A stretch of DNA of 64,000 bases from Pleurocapsa minor GSE-CHR-MK 17-07R (GCA_019359125.1 JAHHHY010000006.1:62001-126000), one strand, 5' to 3'. Counted from the stretch's first letter, positions 44,829 through 54,327 are shown. The notes: generated by a model not told the origin, from the letters alone. Numbers and translations are program-made.

Positions 44829-46004
44829 TTACCCCAGCGCCTGAACCGCTGCACGCATGCGCTCCAGGGCATCCATCAGCGTCTCGCGCGAGCAGCCAAA
44901 GTTGATACGCACGAAGCCCTTGCCCGCCTCGCCAAAGGCTGCGCCGTCGTTGAAGCCAACCTTGCCCGTATCGATGAAATACTGCGCGGGGCTGGTGCCT
45001 TCGGGCAGCGGCAGCGAGCGGCAGTCCACCCACGCCAGATAGGTTGCGTCGGGAATGGTGACCGGCAGGCCGGGCATATTCTCGTGCAGATAATCGACCA
45101 GCACGTCGCGGTTGGCCTGCAAATAGGGCATGACCTCCTCCAGATAATGGCCGCATTCGGTGTAGGCCGACAGCGCGCCGACCATGCCGAACGCGCTGGT
45201 GTGCTGGCCGGTCATCCAGGCGCGGGTCTGGAAGGCTGTGAACAGCGCCTCGTCGGTGATGACCGCGTAGCCGAGGCCCAGCCCGGGGATATTGAACGCC
45301 TTGCTGGGCGCATTCAGCGTGATGGTGCGCGCGGCGATTTCCGGCGAGAGCGAGGCCAGCGCGTTGTGTGTGCGCCCGTCAAAATGCAGGTCGCTGTGGA
45401 TTTCGTCGCTCACCACCAGCAGGTTGTGGCGCAGCGCGATCTCGGCCACACGCTCCAGCTCGGCGCGGGTATACGACCGGCCGACCGGGTTGTGCGGGTT
45501 GCAGAACAGCCACATGCGCGTATCCGGCGTGATGGCCGCCTCGATCGCATCGAAGTCCATCTCGTAGCGCAGTACGCCATCGGTCACGCTGGAGACCAGC
45601 GGCACATCCACCAGCCGCTGCCCCTGGTGGGCGACCGAGCTGAGGAACGGCGGATAGATCGGCGAATTGAGCAGGATGCCACTGCCCTGCGCGCCAGCGA
45701 TGAAGGCGGCGATATTCAGCCCGCTGACCAGATTGGGCAGCAGCAGCACGCGCTCGGCCGTCGCAGCAGACACGCCATAACGGTTGCGCATGCGGGCAGC
45801 GATGACCTCGCGCAGGTCTTTGCTGTCCATCGCATAGCCGAACATGCCGTGTTCGGTCAGGCGGTGGAGCGCAGCGATGACCGGGCGCGGCGAATAAAAA
45901 TCGGTGTCGGCCACCCACAGCGGCAGCACGTCCGGCGCAAAGAAATTCCATTTCACGCCATCAAACTCGCGGTGGGCGAGCGGCGAAGGAGGCAAAAATG
46001 TCAT
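44829..46004 (-). CDS. PatB/MalY-type C-S lyase (cystathionine beta-lyase-like)
   Basis: Fold-type I PLP enzyme of 391 residues. The opening FDGVKWNFFAPDVLPLWVADTDF is the PatB/MalY signature, followed by NPHNPVGRSYTRAEL, VVSDEIHSDLHFDGR and the PLP lysine in LNAPSKAFNIPGLG. It probably cleaves cystathionine or cysteine conjugates to pyruvate, ammonia and a thiol. The frame is open to 46070, but AGGGAA before the ATG at 46004 supports the start. It is 20 bases downstream of the PP2C-like gene on the same strand, so cotranscription is possible. Confidence 0.9.
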   Translation of the reverse strand: MTFLPPSPLAHREFDGVKWNFFAPDVLPLWVADTDFYSPRPVIAALHRLTEHGMFGYAMDSKDLREVIAARMRNRYGVSAATAERVLLLPNLVSGLNIAAFIAGAQGSGILLNSPIYPPFLSSVAHQGQRLVDVPLVSSVTDGVLRYEMDFDAIEAAITPDTRMWLFCNPHNPVGRSYTRAELERVAEIALRHNLLVVSDEIHSDLHFDGRTHNALASLSPEIAARTITLNAPSKAFNIPGLGLGYAVITDEALFTAFQTRAWMTGQHTSAFGMVGALSAYTECGHYLEEVMPYLQANRDVLVDYLHENMPGLPVTIPDATYLAWVDCRSLPLPEGTSPAQYFIDTGKVGFNDGAAFGEAGKGFVRINFGCSRETLMDALERMRAAVQALG

Positions 46005-46023
46005 GTGAGCGTGTTCCCTTGTG

Positions 46024-48147
46024 TTATTGGCCCCGCTGAAGCGCATAAATCGTGCTGCCGGATGCCGCATAGATCAGGTCATTGTTGGAATCGACCGCTA
46101 CGTCGGCCAGCTCGGCAAACTGCCGGTCTTCCGACGGGCGATAGCTGGCCGCCCGCGTGCCCGCGTGCGTGGTCTGATAGATGGTGAACAGGTCACGCGT
46201 GACGATGTACATCATCAGGTCGGTCGGGTTGGTATTCATGTACATGCGGTTGACGTTCGCCAGGCTTTGCCCTTCCGGGAAATTGGAGAAGGCGAAGCCG
46301 ACGCGCTGGGCGCTGGTGTATTTCAGCAGCGCGCCGTCAGACAGCAGCACGTACAGCGAGCCGGGGGTATCGATGGCGAAGCCGACTGCGCTGCGGATAT
46401 CCGGGCGGCCTTCGCCGACGAAGTATTCCACCGGCGCATTCGGGAACGATCCGCCGCTGGCGTCGTAGCGCCACACCTGGTTGGCGCCGGGGTCAAGCAC
46501 GTACAGGCGGCCCTGCCAGAACTGCATCTGCGTGGGGCGCACCCATGTGCTGGTGTTCAGCCGCTGGGCCGAGCACTGTTGGGTGAAGCGGGGCGGGCAG
46601 TTAATCAGCACGCCCTGGTCATCCAGCGCGGTAATCACGCTGCCCTGCTGCAGGCCGGCGTTGTTCTCGGCCCAGGTGATGTCGATGATATCGCCCACGG
46701 TGAACTGGTTGACGATGCCGCCGCGGCGCATGGCCGCGATCGGCTGGCGCGTGCCCGGCGAGACAGACAGGCCGTCCGGGTTGAGCGTGATGCGATAGAC
46801 GATATCGTTGCCATTGTCCAGCGCATACAGGTCCTGGCCTTGCAGCACGAGGCGCGTGAGCACGGCGCTGGGCAAGGTCTCCACCACGGTGGTGGGCCGC
46901 CGGTCGATTCCCACCAGGGCGTCGGTCACCGTCTGCGCTTCATTCGCCAGCGCGATCATCTGCGGGTCATTCGGGTTCAGGCTGTCGCAGCGGGCCACCA
47001 CGGCGTTGACCGCGCTCCATGCCGCCAGCGTGCCGCGCACGTCGGACGAATCGATGCTGCGCGCCAGGCTGGCCGCCTGATACGCCTGCGTCACGCACAG
47101 GTCAAACTCGCTCTGGCCGGTGCCGCTCAGCCAGAAACCGACCACCACCAGCACAACCACCACCGGGATGAGCAGCGCCAGCGCGGCCATCAGCGGCGTG
47201 CTGCTGTCCGACTTTTTGGCCGGGTCTTTCTCTGGCAGCACCAGGTCGACCGCGTCGTTCAGGTTATCGATGGCGGCGGCGGTGCCCAGCGCGGCGGACC
47301 CAACTGCACGGCGCAGCCCGTCCCCACGCGTGTCTGACCGGCGTGGCGCAGGTTCCTCGCGGCTGCTGGTTGCAGGGCGGTCTTCCTCCACCACGACTTC
47401 CGGCGCAGGCGTAATCACCTCGCCACGCGTGCTCTCCACCACCGGCACCGGTAGCGGCGACGGTTCCTCTGGCGGCACAAATTCAATCGCGGTGGCCGTC
47501 AGCGTGCCTGCGGCGGCCTCTTTCAGCGCCAGCAGCACATCGCCAATATCGTCCCGCGTCATCGCTGCGCGCACGCTGTCGTAATTCAGGTCGGCCAGCA
47601 TGACATCGGCCAGCAGCAGGCGCGCGCCTTCCTTGACCTGATACATCGCCATCTTGACATCGGGCGACATGCGCACGCCCAGCGGCATGCCAAACACCTG
47701 TTCGTCGTTGCTGAATTCGCTGGGGAACGGCTGCACCTCGTCGTCCGAGCGGAACAGGGCCACGCCAGAGCCGATGCGCGCCAGATACAGGTCCGAGCCT
47801 TTCATCACGGCACACAGCAGCGTCGCCTCGTAATGCGCGCCATGAAGCTGATTGTGCTCGTACAGGTTTTCGTTCAGATGGGCCAGTGCTGCGCGGATGC
47901 CGGCCGTCACGCTGCCCGAGCTGTTGAAGTAGCGCTCGGCGCATAACTGCGCCATCTGCTCGTAAAACAGGGCGGGGGCGGCGGTGTCTCCAGACGGCAG
48001 CACAAGCACAAAAAAGGTGTCTGTCTCACGCCCGCGCGCGGCCTTCTTCGGCGCGACTTCCACCAGCGCGCCGGGCGGCATCATGCTGATCGAGCGGCCG
48101 TTGACCACATACAGGTGTCCGACGAGTGCTTCAAATTCCAGTGCCAT
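46024..48147 (-). CDS. PP2C-like pseudophosphatase with membrane helix and beta-propeller
   Basis: A 707-residue protein with three parts. Residues 1-220 resemble a PPM/PP2C phosphatase, for example SDLYLARIGSGVALFRSDDE and GARLLLADVMLADLN, but the metal-binding Asp motifs (DGMGGH, DG) are absent. A Pro/Glu-rich linker and one membrane helix (about 312-337, MAALALLIPVVVVLVVVGFW) follow. The extracytoplasmic 370 residues look like an NHL/WD-type propeller with repeated LYALDNGNDIVYRI-like and LYVLDPGANQVWRY-like blades. The start is placed at 48147 because TACAAT just before an upstream ATG at 48183 looks like its -10 box. The function is unknown. Confidence 0.7.
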   Translation of the reverse strand: MALEFEALVGHLYVVNGRSISMMPPGALVEVAPKKAARGRETDTFFVLVLPSGDTAAPALFYEQMAQLCAERYFNSSGSVTAGIRAALAHLNENLYEHNQLHGAHYEATLLCAVMKGSDLYLARIGSGVALFRSDDEVQPFPSEFSNDEQVFGMPLGVRMSPDVKMAMYQVKEGARLLLADVMLADLNYDSVRAAMTRDDIGDVLLALKEAAAGTLTATAIEFVPPEEPSPLPVPVVESTRGEVITPAPEVVVEEDRPATSSREEPAPRRSDTRGDGLRRAVGSAALGTAAAIDNLNDAVDLVLPEKDPAKKSDSSTPLMAALALLIPVVVVLVVVGFWLSGTGQSEFDLCVTQAYQAASLARSIDSSDVRGTLAAWSAVNAVVARCDSLNPNDPQMIALANEAQTVTDALVGIDRRPTTVVETLPSAVLTRLVLQGQDLYALDNGNDIVYRITLNPDGLSVSPGTRQPIAAMRRGGIVNQFTVGDIIDITWAENNAGLQQGSVITALDDQGVLINCPPRFTQQCSAQRLNTSTWVRPTQMQFWQGRLYVLDPGANQVWRYDASGGSFPNAPVEYFVGEGRPDIRSAVGFAIDTPGSLYVLLSDGALLKYTSAQRVGFAFSNFPEGQSLANVNRMYMNTNPTDLMMYIVTRDLFTIYQTTHAGTRAASYRPSEDRQFAELADVAVDSNNDLIYAASGSTIYALQRGQ

Positions 48148-48315
48148 GCGTGTCTGACTCTCCAGCGTCTTACTGGCCTCCATTGTAGCGCATGGCGGCG
48201 GGCATGGGAACTGACCCCGAAACAGGCTGCCCCTGAATCACCCATTCCAAAAATCGCGCCCGCGGGTTTCCGGGCTAAAATGATGGCTGTCTCACCTGTA
48301 TGGAGGGTCCCCATC

Positions 48316-48684
48316 ATGCCTGTCATCCACCGGCTGCATCATGCGCAGATCACGATTCCTAAAGGGGCTGAGGACGCTGCCCGCGAATTTTACATCGGGC
48401 TGCTGGGCCTGAACGAAGTGGAAAAGCCAGCTTCATTGAAGGGGCGCGGTGGCTTCTGGCTGGCCGTGGGCGACCAGCAGGTGCATGTGGGGACAGAGGA
48501 CGGCGTCGACCGCATGGCGACCAAGGCGCATCTGGCCTATCAGGTGGACGATGTCGCCGCGTGGGAAAATCTGCTGCGCCACCACGGCGTCGCCATGGCC
48601 GAATCTGTGCCGATTCCGGGCTTCGTCCGTTTCGAATGCCGCGACCCGTTTGGCAACCGCATGGAGTTCATCCAGCCTGAATGA
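48316..48684 (+). CDS. Glyoxalase/VOC-family protein
   Basis: A 122-residue protein of the vicinal-oxygen-chelate fold. It has the N-terminal HRLHHAQITIPKGAEDAARE, the central FWLAVGDQQVHVGTED and the end FVRFECRDPFGNRMEFIQ, with His and Glu at the places where metal ligands sit in this fold. Single-domain proteins of this size dimerise; the substrate is unknown. GGAGG at 48302-48306 fixes the start. TAAAAT at about 48278 may be its -10 box. It is followed by repeats, with no operon. Confidence 0.85.
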   Translation: MPVIHRLHHAQITIPKGAEDAAREFYIGLLGLNEVEKPASLKGRGGFWLAVGDQQVHVGTEDGVDRMATKAHLAYQVDDVAAWENLLRHHGVAMAESVPIPGFVRFECRDPFGNRMEFIQPE

Positions 48685-48703
48685 GCATGTTCTGCTAGGC
48701 GCC

Positions 48704-48960
48704 TCACCCTGCGTCGCTGCGCTCCGCCGTCCCTCTCCACGTCGTGGAGAGGGACAAAACGCATATGCCTCTGGTCGAAAGGTGGCGGTGGGTCATCACC
48801 TGCCGCCCCGGGTTCAAAACCCGGGGCTACCAACCGACAAGTCCCTGAAGGGACTATTCTCAGGTTGCTGCGCTGAATGCTTACCTCAAGATATGGCTTT
48901 TCAGTCCCTTCAGGGACTTGGGCTTCTCGTAGCCTGAGGTTTTGAACCTCAGGCGGCGGT
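48704..48960. repeat. Mixed repeats between VOC and shikimate-dehydrogenase-like genes
   Basis: The 307-base gap holds one copy of the lys-cluster 143-base repeat (48704-48766: CCCTGCGTCGCTGCGCTCCG, then CTCTCCACGTCGTGGAGAG). Two pairs of REP-like palindromes follow: CCCCGGGTTCAAAACCCGGGG (about 48806), AAGTCCCTGAAGGGACT (about 48839), AGTCCCTTCAGGGACT (about 48904) and GCCTGAGGTTTTGAACCTCAGGC (about 48930). No gene is seen. Confidence 0.8.
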
Positions 48961-48991
48961 GGAGCGAGAGGACCGAGGGACGAGGCCGCCG

Positions 48992-49945
48992 TTATCCCTG
49001 TCCCGCGCGCGACTGTGAGGCGATGCGCGCCAGCGCATCGAACACGCCGCCTTCGATCGGCTGGTGCAGCACCTCGGCCACCACCTGCGTCCAGCCATAC
49101 AGGAAGTAATTCCAGCCGTCCTCGACATGCAGATGGCGCGCCTGTTTCTGGGCCAGCGCCTGATGCATGAAGCGCAGCTCGCCCCGGTAATTCAGCTCCC
49201 ACACGACGGCGTGCATCGGGAACACGGCCTCGTCCGTCAGCGGCGAGCCGGGGAGGTCTTTGCCCATGCCGGTGGCATTGATAATCACGCTGTGCGCGGG
49301 CATGGCCGCCAGCAGTCGATCGCTGTCCGGCTCGGTGGCCGCCTGATGCAGCTCAAAGGTGATGTCTGATCCCTGGGCGGCGGCCATCGTCTCCAGCTCC
49401 AGCAGGCGCGCCGGGCTGCGGTCGGTCACGACGATGCGCCGTGGCCGGTCTGATGCATGCATCAGATGCAGCGCGATGGCCGCGCCCGCCCCGCCAGCAC
49501 CGAGGCACAATACCTCCCCGCCGGTGCGCGCAAAATGGTCATGCGCCAGCAGCGCGTTCAGCGTCCTGCCCGACGAAATCGGGTCTTTGGCATGGCCGAT
49601 CAGCCGGCCGTCGCGCTTGGAAATAGACGAGATTTCATGCGTGATATGCGCGTAGGCGTCCAGCTCGTCAAACAACGGGCGCGAGGCTGCCAGCAGATCG
49701 AGCTTGTGCGTGGTCACCAGCCCGCCCAGCGAATACGGATCATGCTTGATGAAGGCGACCATCTCGCGGTAGTGCGATGGCTTGTCATGCAGCGGAAAGT
49801 CGATACCCTCGATGACGACTTCCGGGCGTCCCAGCGCCTCCATCCAGCGCGGAAAAATCGTCATGATCGAGCTTTTGCGCGTGGTGACCCCGATGAAGAA
49901 AAAGGTGGGCACGTCACGCGGATGCAGCGGCAGGTGTTGGGTCAT
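48992..49945 (-). CDS. Shikimate/quinate dehydrogenase-like protein
   Basis: A 317-residue NAD(P)-dependent dehydrogenase of the AroE superfamily. The N-terminal substrate domain has a Lys at the catalytic position (LVTTHKLDLL). The Rossmann motif is VLCLGAGGAGAAIALHL, and SVIINATGMGKDLPGSPL matches the family's NATPxG region. The Asp partner is less obvious than in true AroE, and the context is sugar metabolism, so the substrate is probably not shikimate. It is preceded by two genes on the same strand (18 bases gap), likely an operon. Confidence 0.8.
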   Translation of the reverse strand: MTQHLPLHPRDVPTFFFIGVTTRKSSIMTIFPRWMEALGRPEVVIEGIDFPLHDKPSHYREMVAFIKHDPYSLGGLVTTHKLDLLAASRPLFDELDAYAHITHEISSISKRDGRLIGHAKDPISSGRTLNALLAHDHFARTGGEVLCLGAGGAGAAIALHLMHASDRPRRIVVTDRSPARLLELETMAAAQGSDITFELHQAATEPDSDRLLAAMPAHSVIINATGMGKDLPGSPLTDEAVFPMHAVVWELNYRGELRFMHQALAQKQARHLHVEDGWNYFLYGWTQVVAEVLHQPIEGGVFDALARIASQSRAGQG

Positions 49946-49963
49946 GGTGTGGCGATTCTCCTG

Positions 49964-50929
49964 TCAGACGACGCGAAAGCGGGGGACATCGCCGCGCAGC
50001 ACGGCCAGGCATTCGTCCACCGCCATGCGGCCCATCGTGTTCGAGGCGCTGTCGCTGTTGCCGGCGATATGCGGCGTGACGATGACCTGCGGATGCGCGA
50101 TCAGCGGGCTGTCGGGCGGCGGCGGCTCATGCGTGAAAGCATCCAGCGCGGCCCCGCCCACCTGCCCGTCGTCCAGCCCGGCCACCAGCGCAGCATCGTC
50201 AATCAGGTCGCCGCGCGCGGTGTTGATCAGATAAGCGCCGCGCTTCATGTGCGCGATAAAGCGCCCGTCCACCAGACTGCGCGTCTCCGGCGTGACCGGC
50301 AGGTGCAGCGAGACAATATCGCTGGCGGCCAGCAGCCCGTCCAGGTCGGATGGCGTCACGTCCTGCGCCCGCATCGCCTCCGCGGTCACGAACGGATCAT
50401 AGGCCACGATGTGCATGCCCAGCGGACGGGCAAACAGGGCCGTCTTTCGGGCAATCGCCCCGAAGCCGACCAGCCCCAGCGTCTTGCCTTCCAGCGAGGT
50501 GCCATTGACGCGGCTCCATTCGCCGCCCTTCAGCCGGTCATGCGCCGACACCATCTTGCGCGACAGCGCGATCATGAAGCCAAGGGTCAGCTCGGCCACA
50601 GCCGACGCATTCGCGCCCGGCGTATTGGTCACAGTGATGCCGCGCGCGCGCGCCGTGTCCAGGTCGACGCGCTCGGTGCCGATGCCATAGCGGGCGATGA
50701 CCTGCAAATCACCCGCGTCGGCCAGTGCGTCCGCGTCGATTACATCCAGACCGGCGATATAGCCGTGCACGCCGGGCAGCAGCGCGCGCACTTCGGCGCT
50801 GGTCAGCGGGCGCGGATGCGGATTTTCGATCACCTCACCGACGGCGGCGCGCAGTTCGTCCCACAGGCGCGGGTCGCCACGGCCAAAGCTGGTGGGCGTC
50901 ACCAGCACGCGGCAGTCTTTCAGGTCCAC
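49964..50929 (-). CDS. D-2-hydroxyacid dehydrogenase (SerA/phosphoglycerate-dehydrogenase-like)
   Basis: NAD-dependent dehydrogenase of 321 residues. The NAD-binding motif is TLGLVGFGAIARKTALFA. The catalytic Arg, Glu and His lie in LINTARGDLIDDAAL, ALDAFTHEPPPPDSPL and VTPHIAGNSDS, the expected order. There is no ACT domain, so it is not a full regulatory SerA. It starts with GTG, three bases after the stop of the cupin isomerase gene, so the two are coupled. It probably acts on a sugar-derived hydroxyacid. Confidence 0.88.
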   Translation of the reverse strand: MDLKDCRVLVTPTSFGRGDPRLWDELRAAVGEVIENPHPRPLTSAEVRALLPGVHGYIAGLDVIDADALADAGDLQVIARYGIGTERVDLDTARARGITVTNTPGANASAVAELTLGFMIALSRKMVSAHDRLKGGEWSRVNGTSLEGKTLGLVGFGAIARKTALFARPLGMHIVAYDPFVTAEAMRAQDVTPSDLDGLLAASDIVSLHLPVTPETRSLVDGRFIAHMKRGAYLINTARGDLIDDAALVAGLDDGQVGGAALDAFTHEPPPPDSPLIAHPQVIVTPHIAGNSDSASNTMGRMAVDECLAVLRGDVPRFRVV

Positions 50930-50932
50930 AGA

Positions 50933-51508
50933 TCAGCCTCCCCAGCGCGGGTTGTCGATGATGGTCGGCTGGCCATCGCGTTCCACCAGCAGCTTGCGGA
51001 AGCCATACTTCTCGATCGTGCTGTAGTCGTGGCCGCTGTGGCCGGGATAGGCGAAGAAGATGACGAAGTCCTCGTCGGCGCTCAGATTGACCGAGCGATG
51101 CGCCCAGTTCGGCAGCACATACAGCACGCGGCCGGGGACCAGAAACTCGACGGCCGTCTCGCCTGCTTCGGTCTCCATGACCATCGCGCCGGTCCCCTTC
51201 AGGCACATATACACCTCGCCGGTGTCGCGCACGGTGTGGAAATGGCCTTTGGTCATCGCATACTCGTCACCGACTTTGCCGGGATGCAGGATGCTGATGC
51301 CGTGCAGGATTTCGCCCGTCAGCTCTGGCCGCCGGATTTCATAGACTTCGTAGCTGAGCGGGTCGCCAGCGGCAATGATCGCCTCGTGTGCGGCCTTGTC
51401 CAGATACTGGCCTTTGAGCGCCGAATACTGCCGCCGGATATAGTTGTCGTAGGCTGTGGGAATAAACGTGCCAGGCGTCAGGTCAAAGCTGAAGGGAATC
51501 GTTTTCAT
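50933..51508 (-). CDS. Cupin-type glucose-6-phosphate isomerase
   Basis: A 191-residue cupin phosphoglucose isomerase (archaeal-type cPGI). The metal-binding signature is complete: HGISILHPGKVGDEYAMTKG followed by HFH, then GEVYMCLKGTGAM and the second His in LPNWAHRSVN. It interconverts glucose-6-phosphate and fructose-6-phosphate in the cytoplasm. First gene of the three-gene set ending at 48992. A GAGA-type ribosome-binding site precedes the ATG. Confidence 0.9.
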   Translation of the reverse strand: MKTIPFSFDLTPGTFIPTAYDNYIRRQYSALKGQYLDKAAHEAIIAAGDPLSYEVYEIRRPELTGEILHGISILHPGKVGDEYAMTKGHFHTVRDTGEVYMCLKGTGAMVMETEAGETAVEFLVPGRVLYVLPNWAHRSVNLSADEDFVIFFAYPGHSGHDYSTIEKYGFRKLLVERDGQPTIIDNPRWGG

Positions 51509-51669
51509 GATCGTCTCTTTTAAATGAGGCTGTCGTAAAGCCCTTCAAGCATAGCAAAACGGGGGCAACTTCGCATGAGGCCGGCTTTTGCTTTACGGGG
51601 CGCCCGCGCTACACTGGCACTTTGCTGTGAGCATATTTTGTCAGACTGCAATCATAAAGGATGGGCCAG

Positions 51670-52329
51670 ATGACTCAGGATCGTATTGCCGCACTGGAGG
51701 CCGTGGCCGGGCGGGTGCGCGTGTGCACGCTGTGCCGCCTGTCGGAGACACGCACGAACGCCGTGCCCGGCGCGGGCAATCCGCTGGCAGAAATCCTGTT
51801 CATCGGCGAGGGGCCAGGGTTCAATGAAGACAAACAGGGGCTGCCCTTCGTGGGGCAGTCGGGCAAATACCTGGAAAAGCTGCTGGCGCTGATCGGCCTG
51901 ACGCGCGCCGATGTGTTTATCGCCAATGTGGTCAAGTGTCGTCCGCCGGAAAACCGCGATCCGCTGCCCGATGAGAGCAGCGCGTGCAAGCCGTATCTGG
52001 ACGAACAGGAGATGCTGATCGACCCGTTTGTGGTGGTCACGCTGGGGCGCTTCAGCATGGCGCGCTACTTCACCAACGCGAAAATCACGCAGATTCACGG
52101 CCAGCCCAAATATGAGGACCGGCGCGCCATCCTGCCGCTGTTTCATCCGGCGGCCGTGCTGCGTAATCCCGGCTTGCAGGATGCGATGGCCGCGGATTTT
52201 CGCCGCATCCCGGAGCTGGTGGCCGAGATGAAAGCGCGCCGTCAGGGAGGTGCATCGGCGGCCGCACCTTCAGGCGACGGCAGCGGCGGGGACGCGTCAG
52301 GTAAGCCGACGCAGCTTTCGCTGTTCTAG
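51670..52329 (+). CDS. Type-4 uracil-DNA glycosylase (Fe-S)
   Basis: A family 4 uracil-DNA glycosylase of 219 residues. The 4Fe-4S ligands Cys19, Cys22 (CTLC), Cys90 (VVKCRPPENR) and Cys106 are all in place. The active-site motif is GEGPGFNEDKQGLPFVGQSG, and the second motif is LFHPAAVLRNP. The 30-residue Gly/Ala-rich tail ends in QLSLF, which resembles a beta-clamp-binding peptide (QLxLF). AAAGG at 51656-51660 suits the ATG at 51670 better than the one at 51661. Monocistronic base-excision repair gene. Confidence 0.92.
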   Translation: MTQDRIAALEAVAGRVRVCTLCRLSETRTNAVPGAGNPLAEILFIGEGPGFNEDKQGLPFVGQSGKYLEKLLALIGLTRADVFIANVVKCRPPENRDPLPDESSACKPYLDEQEMLIDPFVVVTLGRFSMARYFTNAKITQIHGQPKYEDRRAILPLFHPAAVLRNPGLQDAMAADFRRIPELVAEMKARRQGGASAAAPSGDGSGGDASGKPTQLSLF

Positions 52330-52381
52330 AAAGGGCACTGTATTTTCTGTCAGTTGAAGCAGATGAGGTTCAGTACACGCT

Positions 52382-52942
52382 ATGGGAAAGTTTTTTGACA
52401 GCATCACGCCAGACCATATCGAGTTCATCCAGAAGCAGCGGATGTTCTTCGTCGCTACTGCGCCGCTGAGCGCGGACGGGCACATCAATATGTCGCCCAA
52501 GGGGCTGGACAGTTTTCGTTATCTGGGCGGGAACACGGTCGGCTATCTGGACTTGACGGGCAGCGGCAACGAAACCTCGGCGCATGTGGCCGAAAACAGC
52601 CGCATCACCCTGATGTTCTGCGCGTTTGAAGGCCCGCCGAATATCATGCGCCTGTATGGACGCGGGCAGGTCGCCCTGCCGGGCACGCCGGAATGGGACG
52701 TGCTGGCCCCGCACTTTGAGATCATTCCCGGTGCGCGCCAGATCATCACCGCTGAAATCAGCAAGGTGCAGACCTCGTGCGGCTTTGCCGTGCCGCTCTA
52801 CGACTTCGTCGAGGACCGCCCGACGCTGGTGCGCTGGGCAGAAACCAAAGGCGAGGACGGCCTGAACGAGTATCGCCAGAAGAAGAATGTGTGCAGCATC
52901 GACGGCCTGCCCACGCCGCTGGCGGGGGTTGAGGGGCGCTAA
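52382..52942 (+). CDS. Pyridoxamine 5'-phosphate oxidase family protein
   Basis: A 186-residue flavin-binding split-barrel protein: FFVATAPLSADGHINMSPKG, then LTGSGNETSAHVAENSRITL and RLYGRGQVAL. This is the pattern of the PNPOx-like family with a C-terminal extension (CGFAVPLYDFVEDRPTLVRW). Such proteins bind FMN, F420 or haem and reduce unknown substrates. It follows udg at 52 bases on the same strand and may share its transcript. A true PdxH role is unlikely, because the PdxH C-terminal domain is missing. Confidence 0.85.
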   Translation: MGKFFDSITPDHIEFIQKQRMFFVATAPLSADGHINMSPKGLDSFRYLGGNTVGYLDLTGSGNETSAHVAENSRITLMFCAFEGPPNIMRLYGRGQVALPGTPEWDVLAPHFEIIPGARQIITAEISKVQTSCGFAVPLYDFVEDRPTLVRWAETKGEDGLNEYRQKKNVCSIDGLPTPLAGVEGR

Positions 52943-52986
52943 AGGTTACAAGGCGAAAGTTAAAAGGGGGGATGGGTGATAGCTTC

Positions 52987-53008
52987 CGGGCGCGTCGCGA
53001 CGCGCCCG
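52987..53008. terminator. 22-base perfect palindrome between convergent genes
   Basis: A perfectly self-complementary stretch built on CGGGCGCGTCG lies between the PNPOx-like gene and prfA, which converge. No T-run follows on either side. An AGTTAAA-type heptamer remnant lies just upstream (52944-52970). It is a possible bidirectional stop signal or a repeat-family member. Confidence 0.4.
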
Positions 53009-53072
53009 TCGTGGTTCTACGCTCAGTTACATATGTCCGGGAAACGCAGGCATTCCCCTCATCACCCCGTAA

Positions 53073-54149
53073 TTATTCCATGCCGCCGGCCAGCTTTTCC
53101 GCCTGGTCCTGCGCGATCAGCTCATCGATGAACATGTCGATATCGCCATTCATCACGGCGGGCAGGTTATAGCTGGTCACGTTGATGCGGTGGTCGGTCA
53201 CGCGGTTCTGCGGATAGTTATAGGTGCGGATTTTCTCGCTGCGGTCGCCGGTGCCCACCTGGCTGCGGCGGTCGGCGTCCTGGGCGCTGCGCTGGCGCTC
53301 CATCTCCATCTCATACAGGCGCGCGATCAGCACCTGCTTGGCGCGGATGCGGTTCTGAAGCTGGCTGCGCTCGTCCTGCACGGCCACCACCAGGCCGGTG
53401 GGGATGTGCGTCATGCGCACGGCGCTGTCGGTGGTGTTCACGCTCTGGCCGCCCGCGCCGCCGCTGCGATACACGTCCACGCGCACGTCGCTCATATCAA
53501 GCTGCACGTCCACTTCGTCCATTTCAGCCATCACCGCCACGGTGACCGTGCTGGTGTGGATGCGCCCCTGGCTTTCCGTGGCCGGCACGCGCTGCACACG
53601 GTGCACGCCGCTCTCGAATTTCATGCGGCTGTACACGTTATCGCCCTTGATCTGAAACTGGATTTCCTTGAAGCCGCCCACGCCGGTGTCGCTCTGGTCG
53701 ATGACTTCGATCTTCCAGCCGTAGCGCATGGCATACAGGCTGTACATGCGGAACAGGTCTGCGGCAAACAGGCCGGATTCGTCACCACCTGCGCCGGCCC
53801 TGATTTCGATGATGACGTTCTTCTCGTCGCGCACGTCTTTGGGCAGCAGCAGCACGCGCAGTTGTTCTTCAAGCGCGGTCGTGCTTTCGGTCAGTGACTG
53901 CAATTCTTCCTGCGCCATCTCGCGCAGTTCAGGGTCCGTCTCGGCATCGACCATCTCACGCGCTTCTTCCAGTTCGCTTTTCTGGCGCATGAAGGTGCGA
54001 TATGTTTCGACGATGGTGGTGATGGCGCTGCGTTCTTTGCTGTATTCGGCAATCTTCGCGTAATCGCCCATCACCTCCGGCTCTGACAGCAGGCGGTCCA
54101 GCTCCTGATAGCGGGATTCAATTGCGGCGAGTTTTTCTGGCATGCCCAT
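53073..54149 (-). CDS. prfA: Peptide chain release factor 1
   Basis: Class I release factor of 358 residues, normal length. The GGQ tripeptide that triggers peptide release is at 233-235 ([20 protein letters not shown]). The codon-recognition tripeptide is PAT at 189-191, which fits RF1 (UAA/UAG) rather than RF2. Helical domain 1 begins [19 protein letters not shown]. Since RF1 reads UAG, its presence shows that UAG is a normal stop here. No prmC gene follows it within the window. Confidence 0.96.
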   Translation of the reverse strand: MGMPEKLAAIESRYQELDRLLSEPEVMGDYAKIAEYSKERSAITTIVETYRTFMRQKSELEEAREMVDAETDPELREMAQEELQSLTESTTALEEQLRVLLLPKDVRDEKNVIIEIRAGAGGDESGLFAADLFRMYSLYAMRYGWKIEVIDQSDTGVGGFKEIQFQIKGDNVYSRMKFESGVHRVQRVPATESQGRIHTSTVTVAVMAEMDEVDVQLDMSDVRVDVYRSGGAGGQSVNTTDSAVRMTHIPTGLVVAVQDERSQLQNRIRAKQVLIARLYEMEMERQRSAQDADRRSQVGTGDRSEKIRTYNYPQNRVTDHRINVTSYNLPAVMNGDIDMFIDELIAQDQAEKLAGGME

Positions 54150-54327
54150 AGTGCGCGTCTTTTCGCTGATCTGGTGTGTGTTTTCAGCCCCTGATTATAG
54201 GTGACAAGCGGGGTATTTTTACAGGGCTGTCCGGCCAATCGTGCATCGCCCATCTGGAGGTTGTGTCATCAGGCAGGATGCGCTACTTTAATTCTATGAT
54301 GTAAACCGACAGGGAGCAGGGAACCGG

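Noticed and set aside
49457-51523. 688-codon plus-strand frame
   Set aside because: Runs antisense through three well-supported genes (AroE-like, hydroxyacid dehydrogenase, cupin isomerase).
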